Assembly: GCA_034698045.1 (NCBI GenBank)
Contig: JAQGAU010000898.1
Location: forward strand, 1-22,817
Length of the DNA: 22,817 nt
From: Paramacrobiotus richtersi
Lineage: Eukaryota > Tardigrada > Eutardigrada > Parachela > Macrobiotidae
Direction of reading: 5' to 3'
A program made the translations under genes and the position numbers. Numbering within the stretch: the first letter of the stretch is position 1; the number at the start of each line of letters is the position of its first letter. A model generated the notes under the pieces. The model did not search any database. It saw nothing but the letters and a program-made list of their open reading frames with translations, and was not told where the DNA came from. Of this stretch, positions 11,061-21,065 are shown piece by piece.

Positions 11061-11798
11061 TTAAGGTTTCGAGGCAAGGATTCCAATGCAGTTTTCATCA
11101 AGCCATGGTTTCGTAACTCCTGTCGAGCCATAAACCCCACATTTAACAACATCGAATCCAGCCAGCTTGATTTCACGTGTAAGCGAATCCGTATCAAACC
11201 CATAAAATACATCGGGAATGTTGTCCATCAAATGCTGTCGGATGTCGCCGCGCGAATTCAGTAGCCATCCCGGCCATTCCACCCCTTTGCTCTTTTTTTC
11301 TACATATGCAGCATATGCTTCCGGTGTGGCAATATGCACCATCGTATTGCATGTCAAGCATAACACTCCACCTTTCTCTAACCACAAGTAGAATTTCTTC
11401 AGCATAGATCGGATACTTTCTTCACTGGTCAAGAAATGCATCCAACGAGCTGCCAATATTCCTTTAAGAGAGTTTTCGGGAAAAGACAGGTCCAAGCAGT
11501 TTCCTCCTCGAATCGTCAGTTTAGTGGCCAAATCTATCGGAACAGACTGTTGCAGTTCTTTCAGCTGCTCCTCGTCTAGATCGTTGGCAATAACCGAGCA
11601 TCCAGCTGCCAGTAATTTTATACTGGTGTATCCATATCCGCACCCGAGATCAGCCACTTGCAGAGTGCTGGTCGATTCCCGCATACGAATGGCGAACTCT
11701 TCACAGAAGGAATCCAGATAGGGGAGTGTCCAACCTTGCTTGTTTTTTGTGGAACGCATTCGCAGATCTCGTGCATCGGAGAGAGAACACTGATCCAT
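11061..11798 (-). CDS. Class I SAM-dependent methyltransferase MT2 (intact, intronless)
   Basis: 245 residues in one exon. Motif I is DLGCGYGY (50-57) and the acidic loop is NDLDEEQ (72-78). Downstream come ILAARWMHFLTSEES, the WLEKGGVLCLTC strand and the C-terminal CIGILASKP. It is clearly paralogous to MT1 (same DLGCGYGY, NDLD and WIHFL/WMHFL blocks) and very close to MT3. It lacks the MT1 intron: TTC TGT GAA GAG reads straight through. A TATA box lies about 40 nt before the ATG, implying a very short leader. The function is unknown beyond SAM-dependent methyl transfer. The fold and conserved C-terminal strand recall bacterial small-molecule methyltransferases, so a horizontally acquired, then duplicated, family is plausible. 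All conserved motifs are present, so activity is likely. Confidence 0.9.
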   Translation of the reverse strand: MDQCSLSDARDLRMRSTKNKQGWTLPYLDSFCEEFAIRMRESTSTLQVADLGCGYGYTSIKLLAAGCSVIANDLDEEQLKELQQSVPIDLATKLTIRGGNCLDLSFPENSLKGILAARWMHFLTSEESIRSMLKKFYLWLEKGGVLCLTCNTMVHIATPEAYAAYVEKKSKGVEWPGWLLNSRGDIRQHLMDNIPDVFYGFDTDSLTREIKLAGFDVVKCGVYGSTGVTKPWLDENCIGILASKP

Positions 11799-13033
11799 TC
11801 CGGTTATGGCGGCGACTATCGTTCCGAACCACGATATATAAGTTATCAGACTGATATACGCCGGTATATAACTACTTCTATAAGTAAACCGTTTACTCTA
11901 GATCTTGCAATTGATTCGCACACCTAAATGTAGTCATAAACAAGTTATTTCAAGATATTATGAAGGTAGACTTACAATTAGTAACTGAAGACTTTAGCAT
12001 CGGTATGTATACACCTGAAAGTCACCAGGTGGGAAAGATATATGTATGTAAGAGTAATCAGACTGGCTCCATCGAAACAACTCTCCGTCGGTGATTCTGT
12101 ACTGCAGTAAGCAGTTCGTTTTCGGAAATGGTCTTGGACACGGAAGCAAAAGAGTGGTGCCATACGTTTGTGCTGGACCTAAAACTCAATAAATCGTCAT
12201 TCACTCACGGTGCCCTATTCATCGAAACAAATGTGGCAACTTATCAGATAGTACTAGCTACGTATACGAGTACGGTAACAGCGCCTGATAATTAAGTTCA
12301 GGTCTGATTTATTTGATAGGACTTGATAACAACATCAAAGGACGCAATATATTGGATTGATCGTGGGTTTGTCTACGTATACGGTCTCTCACAAGCGAGG
12401 CTGTCTAATAAACTGCAACTAATGACCTTTTCATCCAGTCGAACAGAAGTTATGTTGATTATAATCAAATTGATAAGTGAATTGTCAACAGATTCGTTCC
12501 ACACGTCGGTTAAGGAGACCGAATTTAAAACGACCGATAATCAAACTACGAAAGCTCCATGTACAGTTGAAGCTTCGCTTTCCAGTAGATACGCCTCAGA
12601 ACTAAATATATATAGCATTATGCGTATATAAATATTCTGATAGACATGTTCTGCACAAGCGCGTCTATGATGTAACAATAATAATCTAACAATTTCTACA
12701 TGCCCACATCGGAACATGTTAATGTTTCATGCAAACTTTCAGCAAATTTGCGGAAGAATCGACAGCGTACTACCTAAACAGAAAGCTGTATACTGTGCCC
12801 TACACACGTATGTGTGACGCAATGCAACATCAGGCCATATAATATTATTAACATTTGATTTGGTCATCGTTTTGCCGACTTGATTCTGATTACATCTGGC
12901 CATGGGCTTACACGTTAGCCAATAAAGTTTCCGTAATTATTATACACACGTCACGAAATTAAGTAGGAGTGCACCACGATAATAACCGTACTATTAATCA
13001 AGCCTAATCATTATTAATTAAGTCGGTTAAGCC
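11799..13033. other. Intergenic region between MT2 and MT3
   Basis: About 1.2 kb containing the MT2 promoter and, at the right, the 3' flank of MT3. Short blocks at 12220-12234 (catcgaaacaaatgt) and 12294-12303 (aagttcaggt) recur in the same order upstream of MT3, as if left over from duplication. The ORF at 12323-12631 (+) shows no recognisable motif and is not called. Confidence 0.45.
11834..11842 (-). promoter_or_regulatory. TATA box of MT2
   Basis: The minus strand reads cttatatat with 36 nt between ttatata and the ATG. The matching element and spacing (39 nt) in MT3 support it as the core promoter. Confidence 0.55.
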
Positions 13034-13783
13034 TTAAGCTTTCAAAGCAAGGATTCCGATGCAGTTGTCCTCCAACCATGGTTTCTTAATACTAATTCCT
13101 GTTGAGCCATAAACCCCACCTTGAATAACATCAAATCCAGCCAGTTTTATTTCGCGTGTTAGCGAATCCATATCAAACCCGTACAACACATCCGGAACGT
13201 TGTCCATTAAGTTTTGTCGGATGTCACCTTGCGGTTTCGATAGCCATCCCGGCCATTCCACCCATTTGCTCTTCTTTTCCAAATAGGCAGCATACGCTTC
13301 CGGTGTGGTAATATGCACCATCGTACCGCATGTCACGCATAAAACTCCACCTTTCTCCAGCCCTAAGTAGAATTTTTTCAGCAGAGATCGGATACTTTGT
13401 TCACTGGTCAAGAAATGTATCCAGCGAGCTGCCAATATTCTTTTAAATGAGTTTTCGGGGAAAAACAGATCCAGGCAGTTTCCTCCCCTAATCGTCAGTT
13501 TATCGGCCAAATTTACCGGAACCGACTGTTGCAGTTCTTTCAGCTGCTTCTCGTCTAGGTCGTTGGCAACAACCGAGCATCCAGTTTCCAGTAATTTTGA
13601 ACTGGTGTAGCCATATCTGCAACCGAAATTAGCCACTGGCAGGGTGCGGGTCGATTCGCGCATACGATTGACGATCTCCTAGGCTTCACAGAAAGGATCC
13701 AAATACGGAAGTGACCAGCCGTACTTGTTTTTTGTTGGACGCATTCGCAGATCCGGTGTATCAGAAAGGGAAACTTGATCCAT
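13034..13783 (-). pseudogene. Third methyltransferase copy MT3, nonsense-disrupted
   Basis: The reading frame from ATG 13783 begins MDQVSLSDTPDLRMRPTKNK and tracks MT2 closely for 34 codons to PYLDPFCEA, then meets TAG (13679-13681). The same frame continues open for 214 codons to the TAA at 13034. Just after the stop, motif I has changed from ADLGCGYGY in MT2 to ANFGCRYGY, losing the acidic Asp and a glycine of the SAM-binding loop. Around the stop the copy is two codons longer than MT2 (CEA*EIVNRM against CEEFAIRM). No intron with a usable donor can remove the stop. The rest remains well conserved (ILAARWIHFLTSEQS, GGVLCVTC, CIGILALKA), so inactivation is probably recent. An internal ATG at 13663 would give a protein lacking the N-terminal helix. 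A sequencing error could explain the TAG but not the motif I changes. Confidence 0.82.
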
Positions 13784-15198
13784 GCCGGCTATGACTATAC
13801 TGCGACCAGTCTCCCGAAACAGTATATAATTGACTAACAAGCTTTCAACAATATAACAGCGGTAAATATGTTAGCATGAGGTTAGGAAAATCGCGCGCCT
13901 ACGGTGAAAGTGGACAGTTATACAAATCCTACACAGAAATGTGACCGTAAGCATATTTTGCCGTGGTTAAAGTTACTTTCATTCTGTACTTTAACAACAT
14001 CGAGACAAATGTAGAAGACGGTGAAAGGTGATAAGTTCAGGTGTGGCTGATATATCCTGATACAGTATCACACTGATACGGTATGTTTTGGATTTTTAGT
14101 ATCCTTTGTGCCTGGGCCGTGGGTGTAACAAAGTGTCTCATAAGTGCCGTGAACCTCGTGCGTACACCGAACTGTATACTCTCGAGCTAACCGGGACAAA
14201 TCTTTCGTTCGAGTTGGGAATTTACTAATTTATATGAGCAATCACTCTTCCGGGCCACTACCACGTAAATATCTGGATGAGGTCTTCTGTGTCTGAACGG
14301 GATCTTTTTTATTTGCCTGCCGACGCACATGTCGAATGCTGATTGAATTCCTATGGTTGTCTTTTGCTGTATTATTTGTTGCATTTTTCTTACCATCGCA
14401 ATGTTTCTATCTTTTTTAGCCGGTGTGACGCTTAATTGCATAACAAGTCTACGGGGTATTTTTCGCTACAGTAGCTATGTGTGTATCCAACTACATAGTG
14501 CCTTGTGGTGCGCAGCTCGCTAATTAGCAAGTAACATTTAGACATGCGCAGGAACTGACATGAGAAACCAGTCAGAATACGGTGTATATTTTTAACAGAT
14601 GCACAGGAGTACCTGCAACCCGAAAACAAGTAGATGCTGTTACCGTGATGTCCTCAGTGACCTTGTGATAACACGCGAAGTCTACGATCTTAATGATGTT
14701 GCCCTTTTCGTAACACTTTCATCCGCGAAATCGTGGACGCATTGTACAGCATATGTCTCTCAGAACTAGGAAAATATGGTCCTAGCCATTTCGTGAATAG
14801 GAAAATATTTGTATATATGTGGTGGTGCTGGACAATACGTTTTGTGTACTACCTGCAGCGCATATGCAAGGAACTATCAAACTGCAAGGCGAAGCGGCGG
14901 AATCAATATCCTGTGGCTTTATCGGTACATATGGGTCGCTGTAAAATTCGGCCTCGTTGGCCAATATGATTATTATTATTATGCAGAATCAATCTGCAGC
15001 TGACAACTCGCCTATTAATCTTCGCATCGAAACATGTCCCACGCCGGTTCTCAACAAATTTTCCGAAAAACCGATGCCGGACAAATAACTCGCATTCGTA
15101 TAATTACAAAGCTTAATCACTTCCATATTATAGATTTCTCGCTTGTTCCCGCCGCTGTTTAACGCATGCATGGAAAGATTCGTACGAGTATAGACTGA
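13784..15198. other. Intergenic region between MT3 and DYNC2LI1
   Basis: About 1.4 kb. The left end holds the MT3 promoter and upstream blocks shared with MT2 (13998-14012, 14033-14042). The right end should hold the 3' UTR of DYNC2LI1. The ORFs at 14187-14441, 14432-14629 and 14989-15171 (minus) and at 14733-14969 and 14809-15003 (plus) have no recognisable motifs, overlap one another on opposite strands, and are not called. Confidence 0.45.
13821..13830 (-). promoter_or_regulatory. TATA box of MT3
   Basis: The minus strand reads attatatact, with 39 nt from ttatata to the ATG. The following leader shares blocks with that of MT2 (ggtcgc/agtcgc, catagccgg/cataaccgg). Confidence 0.5.
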
Positions 15199-16242
15199 TC
15201 AAGTTCCCCCCGAATAACTGACCGATGATTTCGCTTTGGAACTCTTGTTCCGATTCTTTGCCGTCATTTCCGCATCTGACAGGGTACAAATGGCATCGAT
15301 TTCCGGTTCAGCATATTTCTTGCTTCCTTTCCATTCCTCAATTTCTTTAACGAATTCAGTGGCTGCCTTCTGTGGAATTCGGTAGTTCAAGTCAGCTCTG
15401 ACACTTTTAACGAGTTCAGTAATATCGCCAAATGAAATGCCTAATTCAGACGATACGGATAATTTTTCCGGCGGAATGAACAACGGCTTTGCATAGTCGG
15501 CTTGTACTTCCGGAAATTCAGAATTTCCTTCCAGAAGGCATTCATCTACGACTTTGTGTAACCTGGATTCTCCAACTTGCTGTTTATTGGCCGTTGTATA
15601 CATAATTCCCGCGCTCACCGCCTTTGCGCACTGATGGACACATCGGGAAATTATTTGGCGCTTTTCCAGCTCGTAGCTTTGAAAAACATCGCTTTTATTT
15701 CCGATGAACCAGAGCTTTTGTGGTAGATGGATTTTATTTCTGTTGTCTGTTGTAGAGTCTGCCGAATTGTTCAAATTCTGTGCGGAAACGCAGCTGAGAA
15801 AAGTTTCAAAAATGCTGATTATGGTTTCCGGTCTAGATAAATCAAATACGAGGAAAACCGCGAGTGCACTGGCGACCTTTCCATTCGATACGCTTCGATA
15901 TAGTTCTTTCAATTGCGGACACGAGCCCAGCTCCCAAATATTACCAGTTTGTATTTCGTTCTCTTTCGGGTTAATGATAAAGGTAAAGTTGAGGCCAATC
16001 GTCTCGTTCACCGGATTGGGATGACAACTGGGACCAGGACCGAACCGCTGGATTAGGGTGCTTTTTCCGGCATTCTTTCCACCCAACACTAACAAATTCT
16101 TCTGCTTTTCCTTGGGAGTGTATTTTATCATGTCCTCAATGTTGGGAATTTTTCCACTTTCCAGAGCAGTTGCGCAGTCCCAAATGTCCATTAAACCGAC
16201 GACTTTCTCCTTGAGTGTCTCATAACGACTGTTTCCGTCCAT
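15199..16242 (-). CDS. DYNC2LI1: Cytoplasmic dynein 2 light intermediate chain 1
   Basis: 347 residues in a single exon, close to the roughly 350 residues of vertebrate D2LIC. This subunit is part of the dynein-2 motor that drives retrograde intraflagellar transport in cilia. A Ras-like fold is visible: P-loop GGKNAGKST (54-62), the conserved TIGLNFTF region (81-88), IWELG (102-106) in place of a standard DxxG switch II, VFLVFDLSRPE (129-139), and GNKSD (181-185) as the NKxD motif. The C-terminal third carries the family segment ending in a charged, Ser/Lys-rich tail. The start at ATG 16242 gives the usual family N-terminus (MDGNSRYETLKEKVVGLMDI). The lack of introns contrasts with the intron-rich genes on either side. 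It diverges from DNAJC11. Confidence 0.95.
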   Translation of the reverse strand: MDGNSRYETLKEKVVGLMDIWDCATALESGKIPNIEDMIKYTPKEKQKNLLVLGGKNAGKSTLIQRFGPGPSCHPNPVNETIGLNFTFIINPKENEIQTGNIWELGSCPQLKELYRSVSNGKVASALAVFLVFDLSRPETIISIFETFLSCVSAQNLNNSADSTTDNRNKIHLPQKLWFIGNKSDVFQSYELEKRQIISRCVHQCAKAVSAGIMYTTANKQQVGESRLHKVVDECLLEGNSEFPEVQADYAKPLFIPPEKLSVSSELGISFGDITELVKSVRADLNYRIPQKAATEFVKEIEEWKGSKKYAEPEIDAICTLSDAEMTAKNRNKSSKAKSSVSYSGGT

Positions 16243-17468
16243 CGTAAAAGCGTGTAAACTCGTCTAACAGGTATTAATGTATGTACGTAGTAAGCGGTAT
16301 CATGCAACAGTAGAGATCAGATGGAAGAACACAACTCAAAGGTCGGGAAAAAACTTCAAAATACGAAAAAAATTTACCTTAAATCTGGTACGATTTGTGA
16401 GGAAGTATAAGTTCCCAAATCGCCAAACAAAATGCTGTTTGCGCAGTACGAGTATGCGCGAACATGCGAAAGTTAGATGGCGAAGTATTCACGATTTTTC
16501 GCGAGCAATAACAAATGCACTGATACATTAACCGATTTCTTTTAACTGAAACTTTCGGTGGGGCATGATTACGTGCCGTCGTTTTTCAAACATCTGGCAA
16601 AGAAAATCGATAAAAAGAAAGCTGGCGCTCCAGGTTTGCGAAGCCGTCGCACCTATGCATACCTGCACGTAATTGTCATGTTGGATTAATCTACAATAAT
16701 ATCAAAAGTATACTGCCGGTAGGTCGAGAACACGTAATGCGTAATCCGTAATTAATAATTAGAAATTATAGTTAGATTTACAAAATTAGATTTATGTAAA
16801 TGATCGTCCTACATCGAATAGGTAAAAAGAGGTTGGACTCATCATAAAATAATAACTGGGGGGTAAGGACAACAGTATGTTAAGTGTTAATATTCGTATT
16901 CAACATTAATATTCGCTCGCTTGGCAGGCTAGCTAGTCACGCCGATCATTTGTAATTCAACTATTAAAATATAACATGACCACATTTCATTGTCAGGTAA
17001 AACAGGAAAATAATCGAACAAGGGAGCGGATCTGCAAAATTATTGCATTTCATCGGCATTCGTCATGAATCCTATTGTACGTGCGTTCCGCCGCCCACGG
17101 GGAGCGCTTCAATAACCCGAAGGTTGAAGGTAGGTAAATCTATATATCGCGTTTATATACAATCGAAAATTATTAATTTTGTTGATTGTTGCGGTACGGT
17201 TTGTTGTCACAAAAGGCTGTTTTTTTCGTATGCTTCATTACCTCTTTTTAAGAAAAATATCACAGACTCCGGATAATTACCCCTTACAATTTTCAGAATC
17301 ATTCTGCGGAACTTCGGAGATAGAACGTCTACGAACGAGTCAATATTAAGACTGATTTCTATATCGCTGTTATTCTTGGGATCATGTGCACCATACAACT
17401 ACGAAAATTTTCCCTGTTTGAGTGAGGGTGCTTGGATGAGGCCTTCAAGTTTGATTTATCACCAATAA
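16243..17468. promoter_or_regulatory. Divergent intergenic region between DYNC2LI1 and DNAJC11
   Basis: About 1.2 kb that must contain both promoters. I found no convincing TATA box or RFX X-box by eye. A 10-bp direct repeat (ttaatattcg) occurs at 16887-16896 and 16906-16915. Around 16740-16800 the DNA is strongly AT-rich. The ORFs at 16277-16531 and 17043-17276 (+) have no recognisable domain and do not join in phase to the DNAJC11 start. Confidence 0.4.
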
Positions 17469-20400
17469 ATGGCCGGACGCGGAAGCGCTCCAAATAACAG
17501 GCGCTCACGGCCCACAGCCGAGGATGGGGACCAACGATTGCCTCGCGAAGTCGTTACGGAAGACTTGAGCGACGATGAGGTGTTCTTCCTCGACGAGGAC
17601 GACTTCCAAACAGTTTTTCAGGATGACTACTACGCACGCTTGAATGTTGATCATGATGTGAGTGATCGTTTCTTGCGAGAGCCAGTTGAAGCTGCTAGTG
17701 CGACATTGAATTATATGCGCAGCATGCAGCTTACGTAATCCACGGTTCGATGTGCGGATGCAATATATACAGTCCCACAATAATTCTAGGCTTCCCAAGA
17801 GGAAATCCGGAATTCTTATCGCAGACTAAGCAGACTGCTTCATCCGGATAAGCATACGGAACCATGGAAAAAATCTCTTGCAGAGGATGCATTCAACCGG
17901 ATAAACGCGGCATATGAAGGTAAATTTAATTTAGATAAAAAATACTTGTAGATTGCGAAACTTTTTGACCCGTTGGCGTACAGTCAGGCGCAGTACGGAA
18001 TGAACTGAATTATAGTCTGAATACGAACCAATTAGGCCTCCAATTTCTCCTGCGAAACATTTAAATGGAGCATTTAAAAATTTCAACGAAAATAATGTTT
18101 ACCGACGACGTTCTCTTTTTTACGGCACCGCTGAAAGTTTAGCTCGCCGTATCAGCCGATACGTTATCATAGTTATTGGCAAAACCGCTTAAAGCCCGGA
18201 TTCAGTTAGGGCCGAGGGCACAAATAATTTTAAAGGCACATTAAATAAAACTGCTCCTATGTATCAAAAGGCTTTTCGTTTCGGATTTTTTTTTGTTTCA
18301 CAACTGGAACTGATTCCGACACCGGCAGCGCCTGTTGAGCGCATAAAATTAATTTGCGTACAGTTCACGATAGATTACGTTTGGATAGGTGTTTATAAAT
18401 TATCGTTGCTTATGCATTTGATATTTTTGTAGTGCTGCGCGATCCATACCGGAAATCGTTATATGACGCCTGCGGTGCGAGTGGAACCGTTAGTGACCTG
18501 TGGCAGGTAAGTACTTTCGTGCCTTTGTTATACATCGCTGTAGATCATCCAGGACGTTATTTAGGTTGTACCTGTTGATCCGTCGAGTAACAAGAGTTTG
18601 GACGAGCTAAAGGAAGAACGCGAAAAGCGCAAAGAGAAGGATTCAACTAATCCACATAATGAGATGTCCATGGGAGTGGATGTCACGGATTTGTTTGAAC
18701 GGCGGAACCGGGATACGAAAGACTATGGCATACAAAAGTACGTACCTAATTAAGTAATTAAACTGTAATTTTTGCAATAAATGGAGCAACCCAGATACGT
18801 GGGAAAAGGTAAGAGACATGATAGAGAACGCACTCATACTAAGAATAAAAATAGACGAAATGGTATGGAAGATACTACATTTCTGGAAAGACTATATGTA
18901 CTTCGCGATTTCGATTACATTGTGGATTTACACGTTTTGCTTCGTTTTAGCTATATTCCACATATGGAGATTACAACACTGTCAACTGTGCAGTCCATAG
19001 AAGCTCCCTGGCCGCAAGTTGATAGATTTCAGCTGTTTTCTAACGTGAATTATGAGCGTGGAACTGGAGGAGGAATGTTCGGTGTGGAAGTGAATAAAAC
19101 GTTGTCCGAAACGGTTACTGGCGATGTGTGTATCGGTTCTACGTTTTCTGATCCAGAAATTACATATCGTCCAATATTTCTTTGTTTGTTGTAGTGTAAA
19201 GTGATGACTGGGCCGAGCCGGGGTCTGGTAGCGCACATTAAATTAAACAAGCGTCTCGAAGGCGGCAGGTGGGAAAAGAGTGTTTCTTTATTACGGCAAA
19301 TGGTTCATGTAGCGAGTTATTCGCTTCCTGCAGATTTGTTACACTAAGTGCGTTTTCGGCGTTTTCCCGATTCGGTATGATGCCGTTACTGGAAATAGGT
19401 GAGTGCACTTCTCGTGTTTGTGTTCCTGTATTCTTATGTGAACATGATAATCTAGCGTATGGATCTAATCTGGGAAAATTTGGTAATGGACGGATTATTG
19501 CTCGGGGCACGACTCGAATCGTCAATGTTGTCACGAGGATAGATAAAGATTTCAAAGACAACCGAGTTTCCGTTACGACAGAGGTAATATTAGTTTGATG
19601 TTATAGTAAACTATTGTTTTGTTCAATTTGGAAGCAATTATTCCCTGGCACTTTATGAATATATCAGAACTGAAGCTTGGTATGACAATAGAAATTACTT
19701 ATCCAGAAAATTTTTCTAATTGGAATTTAAGAAATTGGAAAACAAATAAAATTTTTGCGATAGTTCTGTTGCATTTGTTCATTATATATTACTTATGTGC
19801 TAGATTCGCAGTGCTGAAAAGCAGACGATAAAGTATGAATATGCTCACGTCTTTTCTGATCAGTAAATGCTTACTACTTGTGCTTCAGCTATTCTTGTTT
19901 TCAGTTGAGCCACGACGATGTCGTACTTGGATTGAGTTATTCTCGGAAGCTTCCTTTTCCCCATGAACCAAAAGTTTCTGTGGGTTTAAAGTATGATCTG
20001 CACGATATACTCGTGTGTATAATATGATAAAGATTTCCCTTGTAGAACCGGGTTCCGGGGCGTGACGCTGGAGTATGGAATCTCAAGGCGCGTCAGCAAA
20101 TATAACCATCTTGCCGCCAACATGTCTCTGGCTTTACCTGGTGGTGTGACCCTTCGGATAACGTAATTATGACTGTTTTTATTGGTAAATATGTAGATGT
20201 AAAATTTCGGAATAATTTTGGCAGCTTTCAACGGTCCAACCAAGCCTTCTCCTTTCCACTCCTTTTATCCCATGATATTCTTCCTGCCCCGGTGTTTTAT
20301 GGAACGGTGACTCCTCTGCTTATATATGCCTGTGTCAAATCCATGTATTTTATTCCGCAATGGAAAGCCTACGTTACCGAGTAGGATGCGTGCAGTTTTT

Positions 20401-21065
20401 CAGTGTGCAGCTTTTAAAACGCATTTATTGTAGGAAATTACGTTCAAAAAGGAACACTTACCGGTCCGGTCTGGAAGAAAAAAGAAAAGAGTACGAAGAT
20501 TTTGTAAGTGTGCAGCTGTACCGCTCCACTTTATCATAAGAACGGTGGCAGCATTTGTATGCTTACAGTTAAAACTGATGGCAGACAAGTATGAGGAACT
20601 TATTAATTCCGAGGGCTTGTCAAATGGACTTGTCATCGACAGAGCAGTGTATGGAAGATTTGATGATTTTCAGCCGTAAGGAGATCTAGCTGCAATAATT
20701 ACGAACGCGTATGAAATTTACCTTGTTTTTGCAGTACTCTGGATACGATTGATGTCCATGTGCAATTGCAATGTTTAGCGAGGAATCATCAACTGGATCT
20801 TCCTGCATTATCAAAAGTGAGTGTTGTGGGACGCTGTTCAAGCCACTTAGTATTATCACCTATTCGGCATGGAGCTTGCTTTTTTCAGGTTGATTTACCT
20901 GGTTTTTACGACCCTTGTATAAGTGAGCGAAAAAGGTTACAAGTGCATTATATTTTTGGAGGGAAGCATCATTTAGTGCAGGTCATGGATGATGAAACAC
21001 TTCATTTGCCATCACCAGGTACTGATAACGCTTCATGTGTCTTTGTAGTTCTTTCTATAGATTGA
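17469..21065 (+). CDS. DNAJC11: DnaJ homolog subfamily C member 11 (16 exons)
   Basis: Exons: 17469-17657, 17790-17919, 18433-18506, 18565-18737, 18951-19125, 19195-19268, 19334-19398, 19456-19583, 19804-19832, 19889-19990, 20046-20162, 20225-20380, 20434-20503, 20569-20675, 20735-20816, 20889-21065 (615 residues, all phases closing). The J domain begins at DDYYARLNV and carries HPDKH (HPD at 81-83) and AAYEVLRDPYRKSLYD. Family blocks follow: GVDVTDLFERR, QSIEAPW, a beta-strand-rich middle (GFRGVTLEYGISRRVSKYN, LPAPVFYGTVTPLLIYA), and the C-terminal DUF3395 part with VQLQCL and LPGFYDPC. DNAJC11 is a mitochondrial protein associated with MICOS/SAM complexes and cristae organisation (known in vertebrates). 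An acidic N-terminal extension of about 40 residues precedes the J domain. The last exon may instead splice at 21018 to 21076 (57-nt intron), ending at TGA 21093-21095 with a different short tail. The 29-nt exon 9 and its junctions are the least certain. Confidence 0.93.
17920..18432 (+). other. Long intron 2 of DNAJC11
   Basis: At 513 nt this is the longest intron of the gene (donor GAAG|GTAAAT, acceptor TTTTTGTAG). The J domain reads across it without a gap (NAAYE-VLRDP). A small hairpin (cgtatc-agcc-gatacg) lies near 18149-18164. I saw no box C/D or H/ACA pattern and no nested ORF of note. Confidence 0.6.

Noticed and set aside
12323-12631. 102-codon plus-strand ORF between MT2 and MT3
   Set aside because: No recognisable motif, no splice partners in phase, and noncoding-like composition.
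14119-14215. tRNA-like fragments such as ctcgagctaacc and ttcgttcgag
   Set aside because: They do not form the arms of a cloverleaf at the right spacing, and no A-box/B-box pair is present.
14187-14629. Two overlapping minus-strand ORFs between MT3 and DYNC2LI1, considered as degenerate genes
   Set aside because: No similarity to the methyltransferases or any family I recognise, and no consistent splice structure.
16290-16310. Possible RFX X-box (ggtatcatgcaac) upstream of the ciliary gene DYNC2LI1
   Set aside because: The half-sites match the X-box consensus too poorly to support a call.
18149-18164. Hairpin in DNAJC11 intron 2 as a possible intronic small RNA
   Set aside because: The stem is only 6 bp and there is no snoRNA box pattern around it.
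19619-19831. 70-codon ORF with a hydrophobic stretch inside DNAJC11 intron 8
   Set aside because: No acceptor lets it join exon 8 in phase without an immediate stop; exons 8 and 9 join directly and match the family without a gap.
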